A stretch of 64,000 nt of DNA from Nitrosomonas sp. sh817. GTDB lineage: Bacteria > Pseudomonadota > Gammaproteobacteria > Burkholderiales > Nitrosomonadaceae. The notes beneath the pieces are model-generated. The model did not search any database, had not been told where the DNA came from, and was given only the letters and a program-made list of their open reading frames with translations. The stretch's first letter is position 1, and every line of letters starts with the position of its first letter. The DNA lies in NCBI RefSeq assembly GCF_030908545.1, contig NZ_CP133083.1, forward strand, positions 1,488,001 through 1,552,000, in the 5' to 3' direction. The position numbers and the translations under genes were made by a program. Positions 32,889-42,168 of this stretch are shown here, in pieces.

Positions 32889-34742
32889 ATGGATAAAAAA
32901 ACGCATCTTAATTTCTGGTTCGTCATCGTGGCGTTACTCAGTTTAATGATGATTCAGAGTTTTTATCAACGCTATACTCAGATTGAATCGATACCTTATA
33001 GCCGCTTCCAGCATTTGTTAGAGCAAGGGCAAATTGCTGAAATTGCCATTACCGAAAATCAAATCATCGGCACGCTCAAAGAAAAGCATGCCGATGGCTT
33101 CAAAGAATTTGTGACCACCCGGGTTGATCCTGAATTTGCCGAGATGCTGGACAAGTATCATGTGGTTTATACCGGCGTGGTGCAAAGCACCTGGTTGCGT
33201 GATCTGCTTTCCTGGATTGTGCCGACTGCAATCTTTATCGGCATTTGGTTATTCCTCATTCGCCGGATGGGTAGCGGCATGGGCAGCGGTTTGATGTCGA
33301 TCGGTAAGAGCCGCGCCAAGGTTTTTGTCGAGAAAGAAACCAAAGTGACATTCGACGATGTTGCCGGTGTCGATGAAGCAAAAGACGAATTGATGGAAAT
33401 CATCAACTTCCTTAAGAATCCCGCAGATTATGGACGCTTGGGCGGACGGGTGCCGAAGGGTATTTTATTGGTGGGGCCGCCGGGTACGGGTAAAACATTA
33501 TTGGCGCGCGCTGTCGCCGGCGAGGCAGGCGTGCCGTTCTTTTCCATTTCCGGTTCGGAATTTGTGGAAATGTTTGTCGGTGTCGGTGCCGCCAGGGTGC
33601 GTGATTTGTTTGAGCAAGCCCGGCAAATGGCTCCAGCGATCATATTTATCGACGAGCTTGATGCCTTGGGCCGCGCCCGTGGCGCTTACGGAGGATTAGG
33701 CGGCGGACATGATGAAAAAGAACAAACGTTGAATCAGTTATTAGCGGAATTGGATGGTTTTGATTCGAGTAGCGGTATTGTTTTGCTGGCAGCGACCAAT
33801 CGTCCGGAAATTCTGGATCCGGCATTACTGCGGGCGGGGCGGTTTGACCGGCAGGTCTTGGTGGATCGTCCGGATAAAACCGGTCGTGAGCAAATTCTTG
33901 CTGTGCATATCAAGAAAGTGAAATTGTATAACGATGTGAAAATCGAACAGATTGCCGCACTGACTCCAGGATTTACCGGTGCGGATCTGGCGAATCTGGT
34001 CAACGAGGCGGCGCTGCTCGCGACACGCCGCGCCGCGCCAGCGGTCACGATGGCGGATTTTAATAACGCGATTGAGCGGATTGTCGCCGGCCTTGAAAAG
34101 CGCAACCGGTTATTAAATCCCGATGAACGGCGGGTCGTCGCTTTTCACGAATTAGGGCACGCCATGGTTGCTTTGGCTTTGCCCGGTAGCGATGAAGTCC
34201 ATAAAGTGTCGATCATTCCGCGCGGAGTGGGGGCCTTGGGTTACACCATACAACGCCCGACAGAAGACCGCTATTTAATGACACGCGCGGAATTGTTGAA
34301 CAAAATGGCAGTGCTGCTGGGGGGCCGCGCAGCCGAGCAGGTTGTGTGTCAGGAAGTTTCGACCGGTGCGGCCGATGATTTGGTGCGAGCAACCGATATC
34401 GCTCGTGCAATGGTATTACGCTATGGAATGAGCGAAGCGCTGGGTAACGTAGCCTACGACCGGGAACAATCCGCTTTCCTGCAGCCGAGTTTTCCGTTGC
34501 CCCAAGCCCGGAATTATAGCGAGGAAACCGCCAATAAAATCGATATCGCGATACGAGTGCTGGTTGATCAAGCGTTAGAGCGGGCAATCGTCATTCTGCA
34601 GAATAATCGGGGTTTGCTTGAGCAGACTGCCGGGGAATTATTGAAAACCGAAACGCTCAATCAACCCGAAATCCTCAAACTAAAACAGGCAATCACAACT
34701 AACGCGCAACAACATCGCGCATCCGCTAATCTGACAGAATGA
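32889..34742 (+). CDS. ftsH: FtsH-family membrane AAA protease (accessory copy)
   Basis: The 617-residue protein has two N-terminal membrane helices flanking a short periplasmic segment (about 25-108). The AAA+ module has Walker A GPPGTGKT (196-203), FIDELDALG and an arginine-finger [16 protein letters not shown]. The zinc protease site HELGH (420-424) differs from the usual HEAGH by one residue. FtsH degrades membrane and regulatory proteins. The family's usual neighbours (rrmJ, folP, greA) are absent, so it is probably a second paralogue. ATG 32889 follows GGAGGTAG. Confidence 0.92.
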   Translation: MDKKTHLNFWFVIVALLSLMMIQSFYQRYTQIESIPYSRFQHLLEQGQIAEIAITENQIIGTLKEKHADGFKEFVTTRVDPEFAEMLDKYHVVYTGVVQSTWLRDLLSWIVPTAIFIGIWLFLIRRMGSGMGSGLMSIGKSRAKVFVEKETKVTFDDVAGVDEAKDELMEIINFLKNPADYGRLGGRVPKGILLVGPPGTGKTLLARAVAGEAGVPFFSISGSEFVEMFVGVGAARVRDLFEQARQMAPAIIFIDELDALGRARGAYGGLGGGHDEKEQTLNQLLAELDGFDSSSGIVLLAATNRPEILDPALLRAGRFDRQVLVDRPDKTGREQILAVHIKKVKLYNDVKIEQIAALTPGFTGADLANLVNEAALLATRRAAPAVTMADFNNAIERIVAGLEKRNRLLNPDERRVVAFHELGHAMVALALPGSDEVHKVSIIPRGVGALGYTIQRPTEDRYLMTRAELLNKMAVLLGGRAAEQVVCQEVSTGAADDLVRATDIARAMVLRYGMSEALGNVAYDREQSAFLQPSFPLPQARNYSEETANKIDIAIRVLVDQALERAIVILQNNRGLLEQTAGELLKTETLNQPEILKLKQAITTNAQQHRASANLTE

Positions 34743-34761
34743 TTAACAATCAACCCCGATT

Positions 34762-35763
34762 TTATTCTTCACCGATCGGCTTTCTCTGAATTTCAGTAGC
34801 GGGCAGCGTATCTTTCAAAATCAGGTCAATTTTTTGATTGAGCTCTTCCGCCGTTGCTCCGCTGTTGATAATTTGTTGAAGTGTAACCAGATTGGATGCC
34901 ATATGCATTTTTTCCTGATTGTGCTGAGCTGCAAAATCATTCTGTAATGCTTTTTTCTTATTGGCCATTTGGTCTCGCGGGCTGCCGGTAAAAAGCGAAC
35001 GGATGGTTTCGACCAAACGGCTCAGCACCGTATGCGTCAGATCCGCAGAGAAACCGCCCAGCATTGCAAGCAATGGCCTGATGATACCTTTCTCCAAAAA
35101 AGGGGTTTCGCTTAAATGCTTGCTGAAATATGCTTCGGAAACCATAATGGCGAGGATGAGACCGGCGATCAATCCCAAAAAGAATTGTATCCAGTAAGAA
35201 GCATGGTAGGTCGGATCGAAGGTTCCATTCGCGATATAGGTATTGGCTTTATAAAGCGCGGCAAACGAAGCTCCCAAGCCGGCTGCTGAAAGATAAAACA
35301 TTAAATTCAGCAATAACTCATATCCATCCTGCACCATGATGTTGCCGCTGTCGTGGCTGACCTCTTCGGTCAACGAAAGACCAATGAACAAAATTAATGA
35401 GACGACCGCCGCGATCATCATCTGGCGGATCAGCGATACCGGGCCAAGGAATTTCATAAAGCCGGTGACGCCTTGTTCAATATCCAGTAATAGAATCGTT
35501 TTGGGTTTCGCAGGCTCGACAATTTTGGCCAAGGTGCAATGCGCTACCAGCAATTCGCCAATATCCAGGTCGGAACGGACGTTGATTCGATCGTTTAACA
35601 CTTGATCATCCTGAATCGCGAATGCATCAATGGTCCGTATGACTGTTTCCGGGACCGTTTTGCCGTTAGCCAATGCATACTCCGCCATTGCGCGAGCTTC
35701 CCGGTACAATTGATAGCGGATGTTTGTTTGTTTATAAGGATCAAACGATTTCGAATCTTCCAT
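34762..35763 (-). CDS. Four-helix membrane protein in the ligand-gated channel operon
   Basis: The 333-residue protein has a soluble N-terminal region (1-105), then hydrophobic helices at about 108-130, 145-168, 185-208 and a weaker one near 225-245. A C-terminal helical tail (about 250-333), rich in charged residues, follows. I do not recognise a family. It starts 24 bases after the stop of the channel-like gene on the same strand, so co-transcription is likely and it may regulate or interact with the channel. Convergent with ftsH. Confidence 0.72.
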   Translation of the reverse strand: MEDSKSFDPYKQTNIRYQLYREARAMAEYALANGKTVPETVIRTIDAFAIQDDQVLNDRINVRSDLDIGELLVAHCTLAKIVEPAKPKTILLLDIEQGVTGFMKFLGPVSLIRQMMIAAVVSLILFIGLSLTEEVSHDSGNIMVQDGYELLLNLMFYLSAAGLGASFAALYKANTYIANGTFDPTYHASYWIQFFLGLIAGLILAIMVSEAYFSKHLSETPFLEKGIIRPLLAMLGGFSADLTHTVLSRLVETIRSLFTGSPRDQMANKKKALQNDFAAQHNQEKMHMASNLVTLQQIINSGATAEELNQKIDLILKDTLPATEIQRKPIGEE

Positions 35764-35787
35764 GCACGCTCCTAGCGTTTTGCGGGA

Positions 35788-37968
35788 TTAAGAAAAGAGA
35801 ATGGCGGTAATCAGGAAAATCCACAGCAATAATACCGGCCAATAAATCAATTTGGGGATAAAATTATCCTTGAATGCCAGTATTGGCAATGGCGGATCAT
35901 AAGAGAATAATACCGTGTTGACGGTGACCATTAAGATCGTAACATAGGAAATCAGATAAAAATATTCAAGGTACACGATGGTGTTTACAGCCAGTTCATC
36001 CCTCAGTTGCACATGCATGATCAATAAAATGAAGAAAAGCGCTGAGCAGGCTGCAATCACGGCGGATACGTTAAAACCGGTGATGGTTAAATTGGTTTCT
36101 TGTTTCGATATGGTCAGTACGATTCCATAGAGCATCAGCAATACAACCGCTAAGGGAAATAGATGCGCAATGAACGGGTTTAAGATATTGCGGGAAATTT
36201 CAATGTTGAAATAGAGTTCCGGCATCTTGTCGTGACTGGTGAAACGGGTATTGCCGAAATTGCTGTTGTATTTGTTGATGCGGATGTCGAAATATGCGCG
36301 TGATAAACTCCATTCCGATAAAACGAAATCTTTCTCGACCCCCGGTAAAGTGCTTGGGTTGAGGCTGTCAAATGCTTTAAAGTCGGGTACGAGAATGATA
36401 TTTTTGGTAAATTCCTTATGCCATAACCGGATCCAAAGGAATTGCCTGTCAAAAGGATAACCCCGATAATCAAACGTTTCTCTTAAAGTCACTTCGAAAT
36501 ACCAGCCTTTGACGATTTCGTTATTTTCCTCATGGGTATACGCCTCGGTAAGGGCGGTTTGGATAGCTTCAGGAAAAATGACGCCAGGCTCGATGGATTC
36601 TTCATAGCTCTTAGGATAGCGTTGCCAGACATAACCCGACACAGCGGTATTGCTGGCATTTAGAAACTCGATCGACTGAATGAACAGGCCGGTAGGCACA
36701 TAGAAAGGCGGATGCTTGGATTCATTGAGCGCGCTGATCGTATAATCATCCTGAAACTGCTCAACGATCGCCCGGTTGGATAAAGTCAATGAATTGTTTT
36801 GTACCGGGGATGCGGCGAAGTATTCATTGATCCAGATAGTGATAATGCCCAGCGTCAGCAATAGGGAGAAAATAAACGCGTGACGCAATAAATGTGTAAT
36901 CGAGTGTTGATGTTTTATCAGCGCTATCCAACTGTAAATCATTAGCAGTAATATCACCGTCGTGAGGATCCAGTAATGAATATCGGACTTATGGATAACC
37001 GGATGATCCGGCTGATTGTAAAACAAATTTTTGTTGCTGAGTTCGGTATTCATGACGGTAAGCACGTACCAGCCGGTTTCACCGATCGGAAATTTGTGCA
37101 GCCATGCGGAACGTCCGGTCAGTTCATTGATTCCGGGGGAACCAGTGGAAAAATCAGCCAAGTATGACGGTGAAATGGACTGGTGTAACTCGCTGATTAT
37201 TTTTTTGGGTCCTTTTAAGCCATGATAAATGATCTGCCCGTTGTTGTTGACTATTATGGCGTAGCCGTTATCACCGACGTCATGATTCTCAATGTGGTGC
37301 CTGAACCATTCAATCCCGATATCCAGGAAAACGACGCCTTTCTTTAAATCCTCCGATTGTGCATGTGCACGTAATGGTGTCACATATTTTATAGTGACTT
37401 GTTGATAAGCTAAGTCGTAATAGGGCTCAAGCCATCCGCTTCTTCCGGTGGATGCGTGTTGATACCAGTTGCGCGCGTTGGAGTTGCGATCGCCGTATAC
37501 GGCATTACCCGTATAGTCATAGTGCTGATCGAGGCGATCCAGTTGATAAGTTGTTGCGTTTTTGCGGAGAAACGGTGCGAACAAGCGTAATTGCGGACTG
37601 ATTTGGTACAAGTCAAATGCGACACCCAGTGCGTAGTAGCCGGCATGGTTAAGGGCGGATTTTTTCAGTGTGAATTCAACTGCTTCTTGATCCAGGGGCA
37701 TTCCGGCCAGATTTTCCGCTAGCTCATCTGCCGCAAGGATCAATTCTTTCAGATGATCATGAATCGAGTGCGCCATCTTTTCGGTCGTCAAAATGGCTTG
37801 TTGCTCGGATAAATACAAAGTATTGCGGGATTTATGCATCAGATCAAAGCTGGACCAGATAAAAAAGCAAAAAACAATCAATGTCCCAACACCCAGCAAG
37901 TTTCTCAGCCACGCGCTTGTATCCCGGCTGAAAGGGGAAGCATGAGGCGATTGCTTTAATTCGCTCAT
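35788..37968 (-). CDS. Cache-domain receptor with pentameric ligand-gated ion channel module
   Basis: Starting at ATG 37968, whose bases overlap the upstream stop (ATGA), the 726-residue protein has a membrane helix (about 22-41) and a large periplasmic double-Cache sensor (about 45-320, with WYQHASTGRSGWLEPYYD). Helices at about 332-351 and 363-381 follow. A beta-rich domain (about 400-590) then carries PTGLFIQSIEFLN, SGYVWQRYP, and YPFDRQFLWIRLW (504-516), the diagnostic loop of pro-loop/Cys-loop receptors. Four C-terminal helices end the chain (about 596-620, 630-655, 665-690, 708-726). The combination fits a prokaryotic pLGIC gated through Cache or an associated binding protein. Ion selectivity cannot be read. 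Confidence 0.82.
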   Translation of the reverse strand: MSELKQSPHASPFSRDTSAWLRNLLGVGTLIVFCFFIWSSFDLMHKSRNTLYLSEQQAILTTEKMAHSIHDHLKELILAADELAENLAGMPLDQEAVEFTLKKSALNHAGYYALGVAFDLYQISPQLRLFAPFLRKNATTYQLDRLDQHYDYTGNAVYGDRNSNARNWYQHASTGRSGWLEPYYDLAYQQVTIKYVTPLRAHAQSEDLKKGVVFLDIGIEWFRHHIENHDVGDNGYAIIVNNNGQIIYHGLKGPKKIISELHQSISPSYLADFSTGSPGINELTGRSAWLHKFPIGETGWYVLTVMNTELSNKNLFYNQPDHPVIHKSDIHYWILTTVILLLMIYSWIALIKHQHSITHLLRHAFIFSLLLTLGIITIWINEYFAASPVQNNSLTLSNRAIVEQFQDDYTISALNESKHPPFYVPTGLFIQSIEFLNASNTAVSGYVWQRYPKSYEESIEPGVIFPEAIQTALTEAYTHEENNEIVKGWYFEVTLRETFDYRGYPFDRQFLWIRLWHKEFTKNIILVPDFKAFDSLNPSTLPGVEKDFVLSEWSLSRAYFDIRINKYNSNFGNTRFTSHDKMPELYFNIEISRNILNPFIAHLFPLAVVLLMLYGIVLTISKQETNLTITGFNVSAVIAACSALFFILLIMHVQLRDELAVNTIVYLEYFYLISYVTILMVTVNTVLFSYDPPLPILAFKDNFIPKLIYWPVLLLWIFLITAILFS

Positions 37969-39107
37969 TTGCCCACCCGATCGGATCGAACTTCTTGCCA
38001 TTTGAGCGAATGGTCGAAGCGGGTTAACCAAACGAGATCACTAGCCTGATGATCATTGGAACCAAGGGACAACACGCCGAAGTCTTCCAGGTGGAAGGTG
38101 CCTAAAGAGTTCAATGCTGTTTTCAATTGATCACTGGTTATCTCCTCATCGATTTTTTCCAAAGCTTTCACTAAAACTTGTGCAGCAAAATATCCCTCGC
38201 GCCAAATAAAATTTGTTGAACCGGTGTTTTCTGTAGAAGCAGTTGCAACAGGCGGTACAACTTGAGTCATATAAATCCGTCCTTGAATGCCTTCAAGCGC
38301 ATCGGACAGCAGCGAGGCACCCGCGAACGATAAATTATAAAAACGGGTATTGGGAAAAATCCGGTGTGCAAAGCGGATGAATTGGGCAATCGGCTGGTAA
38401 GCGCCGACGATGATGATGGCTTCCGGTTCCGGCTGAGCCCTGACGAGGGTTTCTATCGCACTCTGGATAGCTAAGGTATTCCGGGGATAATGTGTTACCA
38501 GTAACTGATCGTTTTGGTGAAAGCCGGTTTTTTCCAATGCGGCTTTGGTAATTTCAAATCCCGTTTGTCCGAGAGAATCGTCTTGTAAGAAAAGCGCAAT
38601 CTGCTTGGGGGAAATGCCTTGATTAATAATATCGCGCACAATGACCTCCATTTCCTGCCGGTAGCTTGCGCGAAAATTAAAAACATAGGGATCGGACGGT
38701 GTTTTGCGCAATAGATCGGCGCCGGTAAATGCGCCATAGAAAACCACGCCGCGTGAATTCGCCAGAGGCGCCGAGATTGCAGCAGTCGGAGTGCCGGCGT
38801 TACCGACGATTGCGATGACTTTCTGCTGATCGATGAGTTGCAGGGTATTGGTAAGGACGTTATCGGGCTCATAACCGTCGTCAAGCACCGTTAAATTGAT
38901 CTTGCGCCCCCGGATGCCGCCACGCCGGTTGGTTTCGTCGAAACAAGCCTTCATACCTTGATACATTGCTTGTCCCAGTAATTGATTGGGGCCGCTAAGC
39001 GCGGTGCTCATTCCAAGTTCGATAGTTTCCGCTCGCGCCAGGCTAGCTATGATTAATACGGTAATGCCTAAGAAGCAAATTTTCTGCAGGTAGCGTTTAG
39101 GCGGCAT
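37965..39107 (-). CDS. Periplasmic amino-acid-type substrate-binding protein
   Basis: The 380-residue protein has a signal peptide (MPPKRYLQKICFLGITVLIIASLARA) and a Peripla_BP_6/LIVBP-like fold (ELGMSTALSGPNQLLGQAMYQGMKACFDETNRRGG, GNAGTPTAAISAPLA, QIALFLQDDSLGQTGF). Such proteins bind branched-chain amino acids, amides or urea for ABC importers. No importer genes are present; the next gene, with an ATGA overlap, is the Cache/pLGIC protein. A TTG at 39119 is an alternative start. The context points to ligand delivery to the channel or sensor, which is inference. Confidence 0.85.
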   Translation of the reverse strand: MPPKRYLQKICFLGITVLIIASLARAETIELGMSTALSGPNQLLGQAMYQGMKACFDETNRRGGIRGRKINLTVLDDGYEPDNVLTNTLQLIDQQKVIAIVGNAGTPTAAISAPLANSRGVVFYGAFTGADLLRKTPSDPYVFNFRASYRQEMEVIVRDIINQGISPKQIALFLQDDSLGQTGFEITKAALEKTGFHQNDQLLVTHYPRNTLAIQSAIETLVRAQPEPEAIIIVGAYQPIAQFIRFAHRIFPNTRFYNLSFAGASLLSDALEGIQGRIYMTQVVPPVATASTENTGSTNFIWREGYFAAQVLVKALEKIDEEITSDQLKTALNSLGTFHLEDFGVLSLGSNDHQASDLVWLTRFDHSLKWQEVRSDRVGK

Positions 39108-39316
39108 GATATTATTCAAGAATTATCATAGGATCAGTTATTTAGTGCGGGTCGATGACTGATGAAGGTATTGGGATTGTACGCTTACGATGTGATTACC
39201 TTGTAGTTAAAATGTGTTCGCAGCAGATGATATCTGCTTTGATCAATTAGTTAAATGGTTTTATTATAGTCTTTTCACATAGAAATCTATCAAGTTACCT
39301 GTTTACAAAGGAAAAT

Positions 39317-40663
39317 ATGGGAACAGTCAAACGCAAATTGTTATTGATCACCGCCGTGATGCTGTCAATCCTGCTGATGATTAGCCATGCGCCTGATGAA
39401 ATTTACCGCAGTGAATATTCTTTATGCATCGCTGATGCCAGCAATGATTGCAGCAAACATAACATGCAATGGCATAACAAAGGTAAGGACGACGAATACA
39501 TGCTTGGATTTGTCGAAATTAACGATCAAGGTCAAATGCGCGATCGCGCTCAGATGGCGGCGATACTGGATCATTACTACACGGTTGCGGCACAGGATAG
39601 TTTGCTCATCACTGTTTATGTGCATGGCTGGCAGCATAATGCATCGCCGGATGATTCCAATGTCGCAAGTTTTTCCGGATACTTACAAAAACTCAGTTTG
39701 GTAGAAGCGGATCTGGCTAAACGCCAAAATCGCCCGCCGCGCAAGATCGCCGGCGTTTATGTCGGATGGCGCGGTCAATCGGTTGAAATTCCCGGTCTTA
39801 ATTTGATTACTTTCTGGGAACGTAAAAGCGCTGCTCTGGATGTCGGTTACTTGGGGATTACCGAATTGTTTCTGAAGCTGGAAGAAATCAGTAATGTCAG
39901 AAATAGCTGGAGTCCGCCGATTAAAAGCCGGCTTATCATCATGGGACATAGTTTCGGCGGTCAGGCCGTTTACGGAGCCACTGCGCAAATCCTTGCCAGC
40001 CGGTTTATCGATAGCCGTGAACACAAAACCGTTCAAGATGATGCCAAAGGCTTTGGCGATTTGGTTGTTTTATTAAACCCGGCTTTTGAGGCATTGCGTT
40101 ATTTACCATTGCACGATCTTTCCAATAGCCGTTGCAGTTACTTTGAGAGCCAGCGTCCAAGATTGGCGATATTGACTTCGGAGACCGACTATGCCACTAA
40201 GCTGGCTTTCCCAGCCGGACGTTTTATGTCGACCATGTTTGAAGCGTATGGCACCATAGAACGCACTTTTTGCAGCGGAAAACACAAGCGTGAACTTGTT
40301 TTGAATGAAGGCGATGCCGATCGAACCACGGTAGGGCATTTCGATCCATTGATCAGTCATGAACTGACGCCGGTATTAGTAGCGGAATCGCTTTCAATCG
40401 AAGCATACGACAACATTGATAATATCTGGGGGTTGCAAGCTCCTGGTGCAACGACTGCCTATGGCCGTACCGCATTGAAGCATTTGAATCGCACCGAGCC
40501 GAGAAATCCCTATTTGAATATTCGTGTCAGTCCGGAGCTGATTGCGGATCACGGTGATATTTGGCGGGATGAAGTCCAGGAATTCATTCGTTTGCTGGTA
40601 GTACTGGCTGCGCATGATGAAGCACTTGACGAAGGCGGTGCGGTTGCCGGAAAAGGGGACTAA
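39317..40663 (+). CDS. Membrane-anchored or secreted alpha/beta hydrolase-like protein
   Basis: The 448-residue product has an N-terminal hydrophobic segment (RKLLLITAVMLSILLMI), then LLITVYVHGWQHNASPDD with a His in the oxyanion region, and the nucleophile elbow MGHSFGGQAV with Ser212. A lipase-like esterase fold is likely, similar to uncharacterised hydrolases with the YVHGW motif. A candidate late His is in VGHFDPL. Two Cys pairs in the N-terminal part may be disulfides. Substrate unknown. It is convergent with the response regulator gene. Confidence 0.72.
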   Translation: MGTVKRKLLLITAVMLSILLMISHAPDEIYRSEYSLCIADASNDCSKHNMQWHNKGKDDEYMLGFVEINDQGQMRDRAQMAAILDHYYTVAAQDSLLITVYVHGWQHNASPDDSNVASFSGYLQKLSLVEADLAKRQNRPPRKIAGVYVGWRGQSVEIPGLNLITFWERKSAALDVGYLGITELFLKLEEISNVRNSWSPPIKSRLIIMGHSFGGQAVYGATAQILASRFIDSREHKTVQDDAKGFGDLVVLLNPAFEALRYLPLHDLSNSRCSYFESQRPRLAILTSETDYATKLAFPAGRFMSTMFEAYGTIERTFCSGKHKRELVLNEGDADRTTVGHFDPLISHELTPVLVAESLSIEAYDNIDNIWGLQAPGATTAYGRTALKHLNRTEPRNPYLNIRVSPELIADHGDIWRDEVQEFIRLLVVLAAHDEALDEGGAVAGKGD

Positions 40664-40695
40664 CCATGTCGCAGATAAGCTAGGATCAGTGGACT

Positions 40696-41976
40696 CTATA
40701 GATAATGCGTGATTACGAGATTACCGCCTCGCAGTTTCGCCTGACGAGCGGCTTCGGCAGCAGCATTCAATAACTCTGAAAATCCCGCTTTAAGATTCTG
40801 GCGTAGTTCGGCAACGCCGAAACTGGCGGAAACATTGAGCCCCGCCGGTTGTTGTTTCTCAATAAAGCTGCGTATTTTCTCCGCGATAATCAAGGCATTC
40901 GCGATATCACAATACGACAGGATCAGAACGAATTCGTCTTCGCCATAGCGTGCCGCAATGTCTTCCTTGCGAATCGATTGCAGGATTGTCGTGGCCATTG
41001 CCTTGAGCACGCTATCGCCGTGTGCATGACCGTGAAACTCGTTGATCGATCCGAATTTATCGATATCGACCACGATCAGACTGAACGCGATGCCATGCCG
41101 AGTGGCTTCGCTAAGCCTGGATGGCGCAGTTTCAAGCAGATAAGTACGGTTATACAGACCGGTCAGCTGGTCTTTTAACGCCAATTCCTGCATTTGCTGT
41201 TGCTGCGCGGTTGTTTTATCAACCAGCTTCTTGCTGGTAATCAGATTGTTGGCGCGTGTTAACAATTCTTCATGGATAACAGGCTTGCTGACATAATCGT
41301 TAACGCCGCACCGCAGTAATTCAACTTTGCTGGCCGCATCATTGAGCACAGAAAATACCAGCAGCGGCACATATTTTTTGTCGTTATCCAGGTTGCGAAT
41401 CGCTTTGATAATGCTGTGCCCGTTCAGCTTGCCTTTGAGCAATATATCGGTCAGCACCAGATCGTAAGCGTTGTCCTGGAAAGCTTGCAATCCCTCTTCG
41501 CCGCTGGTGAAGTGATCCACAACATAGCCGCAGTCGGTCAGAAATTGGGTTGTTGAGTTTGCCGCCGAGAAATTGTCTTCAAGATACAGAATGCGGCCAC
41601 TCATGGTTTTTTTGTATTTCTTTCGTGAGAATTCGGCGGTGTAGCTGGTAATTTTATCCAATTCATGCTTGGCGAATATTTCTGTGACACCGGCTGAATA
41701 TGCCTCATCCAGAAGTTTTTTGTCTTCATTGGCGGTAATCATGACCAGTGGTATTTGCCGGGTTCTGGAATCAGCGCGCATTTGTGACGAGAACATAGCG
41801 CCATCCATATCTTGCAAATGAGTCGCAATAAAAACCAAATCAAACGGTTGTTGCTTAAGCAGTGTCAGTGCTTCGTTGCCGGTTGAAACCTGTTTGGTTC
41901 CGAGTCCCCCTGATTCGATCGCCGAAGATAGAAGTTTCTGATAGGTCCTTGAAGGCTCAACAATCAATCCTTCCAT
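40696..41976 (-). CDS. Double-receiver response regulator with GGDEF domain
   Basis: The 426-residue protein is PleD-like: REC1 (1-125, with LVFIATHLQDMDG), REC2 (about 128-250, phosphoacceptor Asp in LVLTDILLKG), a coiled linker, and a diguanylate cyclase domain. The active-site sequence is YGEDEF rather than GGDEF, and an I-site RKED precedes it by the normal spacing. The first receiver lacks the usual acceptor Asp at the strand end (IATHLQD), so only REC2 may be phosphorylated. The cyclase may be active or reduced; that cannot be told from sequence. No adjacent kinase. Confidence 0.88.
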   Translation of the reverse strand: MEGLIVEPSRTYQKLLSSAIESGGLGTKQVSTGNEALTLLKQQPFDLVFIATHLQDMDGAMFSSQMRADSRTRQIPLVMITANEDKKLLDEAYSAGVTEIFAKHELDKITSYTAEFSRKKYKKTMSGRILYLEDNFSAANSTTQFLTDCGYVVDHFTSGEEGLQAFQDNAYDLVLTDILLKGKLNGHSIIKAIRNLDNDKKYVPLLVFSVLNDAASKVELLRCGVNDYVSKPVIHEELLTRANNLITSKKLVDKTTAQQQQMQELALKDQLTGLYNRTYLLETAPSRLSEATRHGIAFSLIVVDIDKFGSINEFHGHAHGDSVLKAMATTILQSIRKEDIAARYGEDEFVLILSYCDIANALIIAEKIRSFIEKQQPAGLNVSASFGVAELRQNLKAGFSELLNAAAEAARQAKLRGGNLVITHYL

Positions 41977-42083
41977 ATTCTAACGCTCCTTTTTCCTGAA
42001 TGAGGGGTATAAATGTCAATAGCAAAGCGGAGTGTTATAGCGACATCACTTTCTTTTTTTTTAGAAAATTCTGAGAAATTCGG

Positions 42084-42121
42084 TGCGCGCCAATTGCTGC
42101 GCAATCGCGCAACGGCGCGCA
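42084..42121. terminator. GC-rich hairpin between two minus-strand genes
   Basis: The stem TGCGCGCC / GGCGCGCA (8 bases) encloses a second short stem TTGC/GCAA. It lies downstream of the EF-hand gene (stop at 42169) and upstream of the response regulator gene (start at 41976) on the minus strand. Terminator by position; the U tract is poor. Confidence 0.45.
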
Positions 42122-42168
42122 GTCATTGCAAGGAAGGTCCGGTCATGTTTGATCGGATCTTACTATTA

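Noticed and set aside
35788..37968. Reading the channel-like protein as a chemoreceptor
   Set aside because: It has a Cache domain but lacks the HAMP and MCP signalling hairpin; the C-terminus is four hydrophobic helices after a YPFD-type beta domain.
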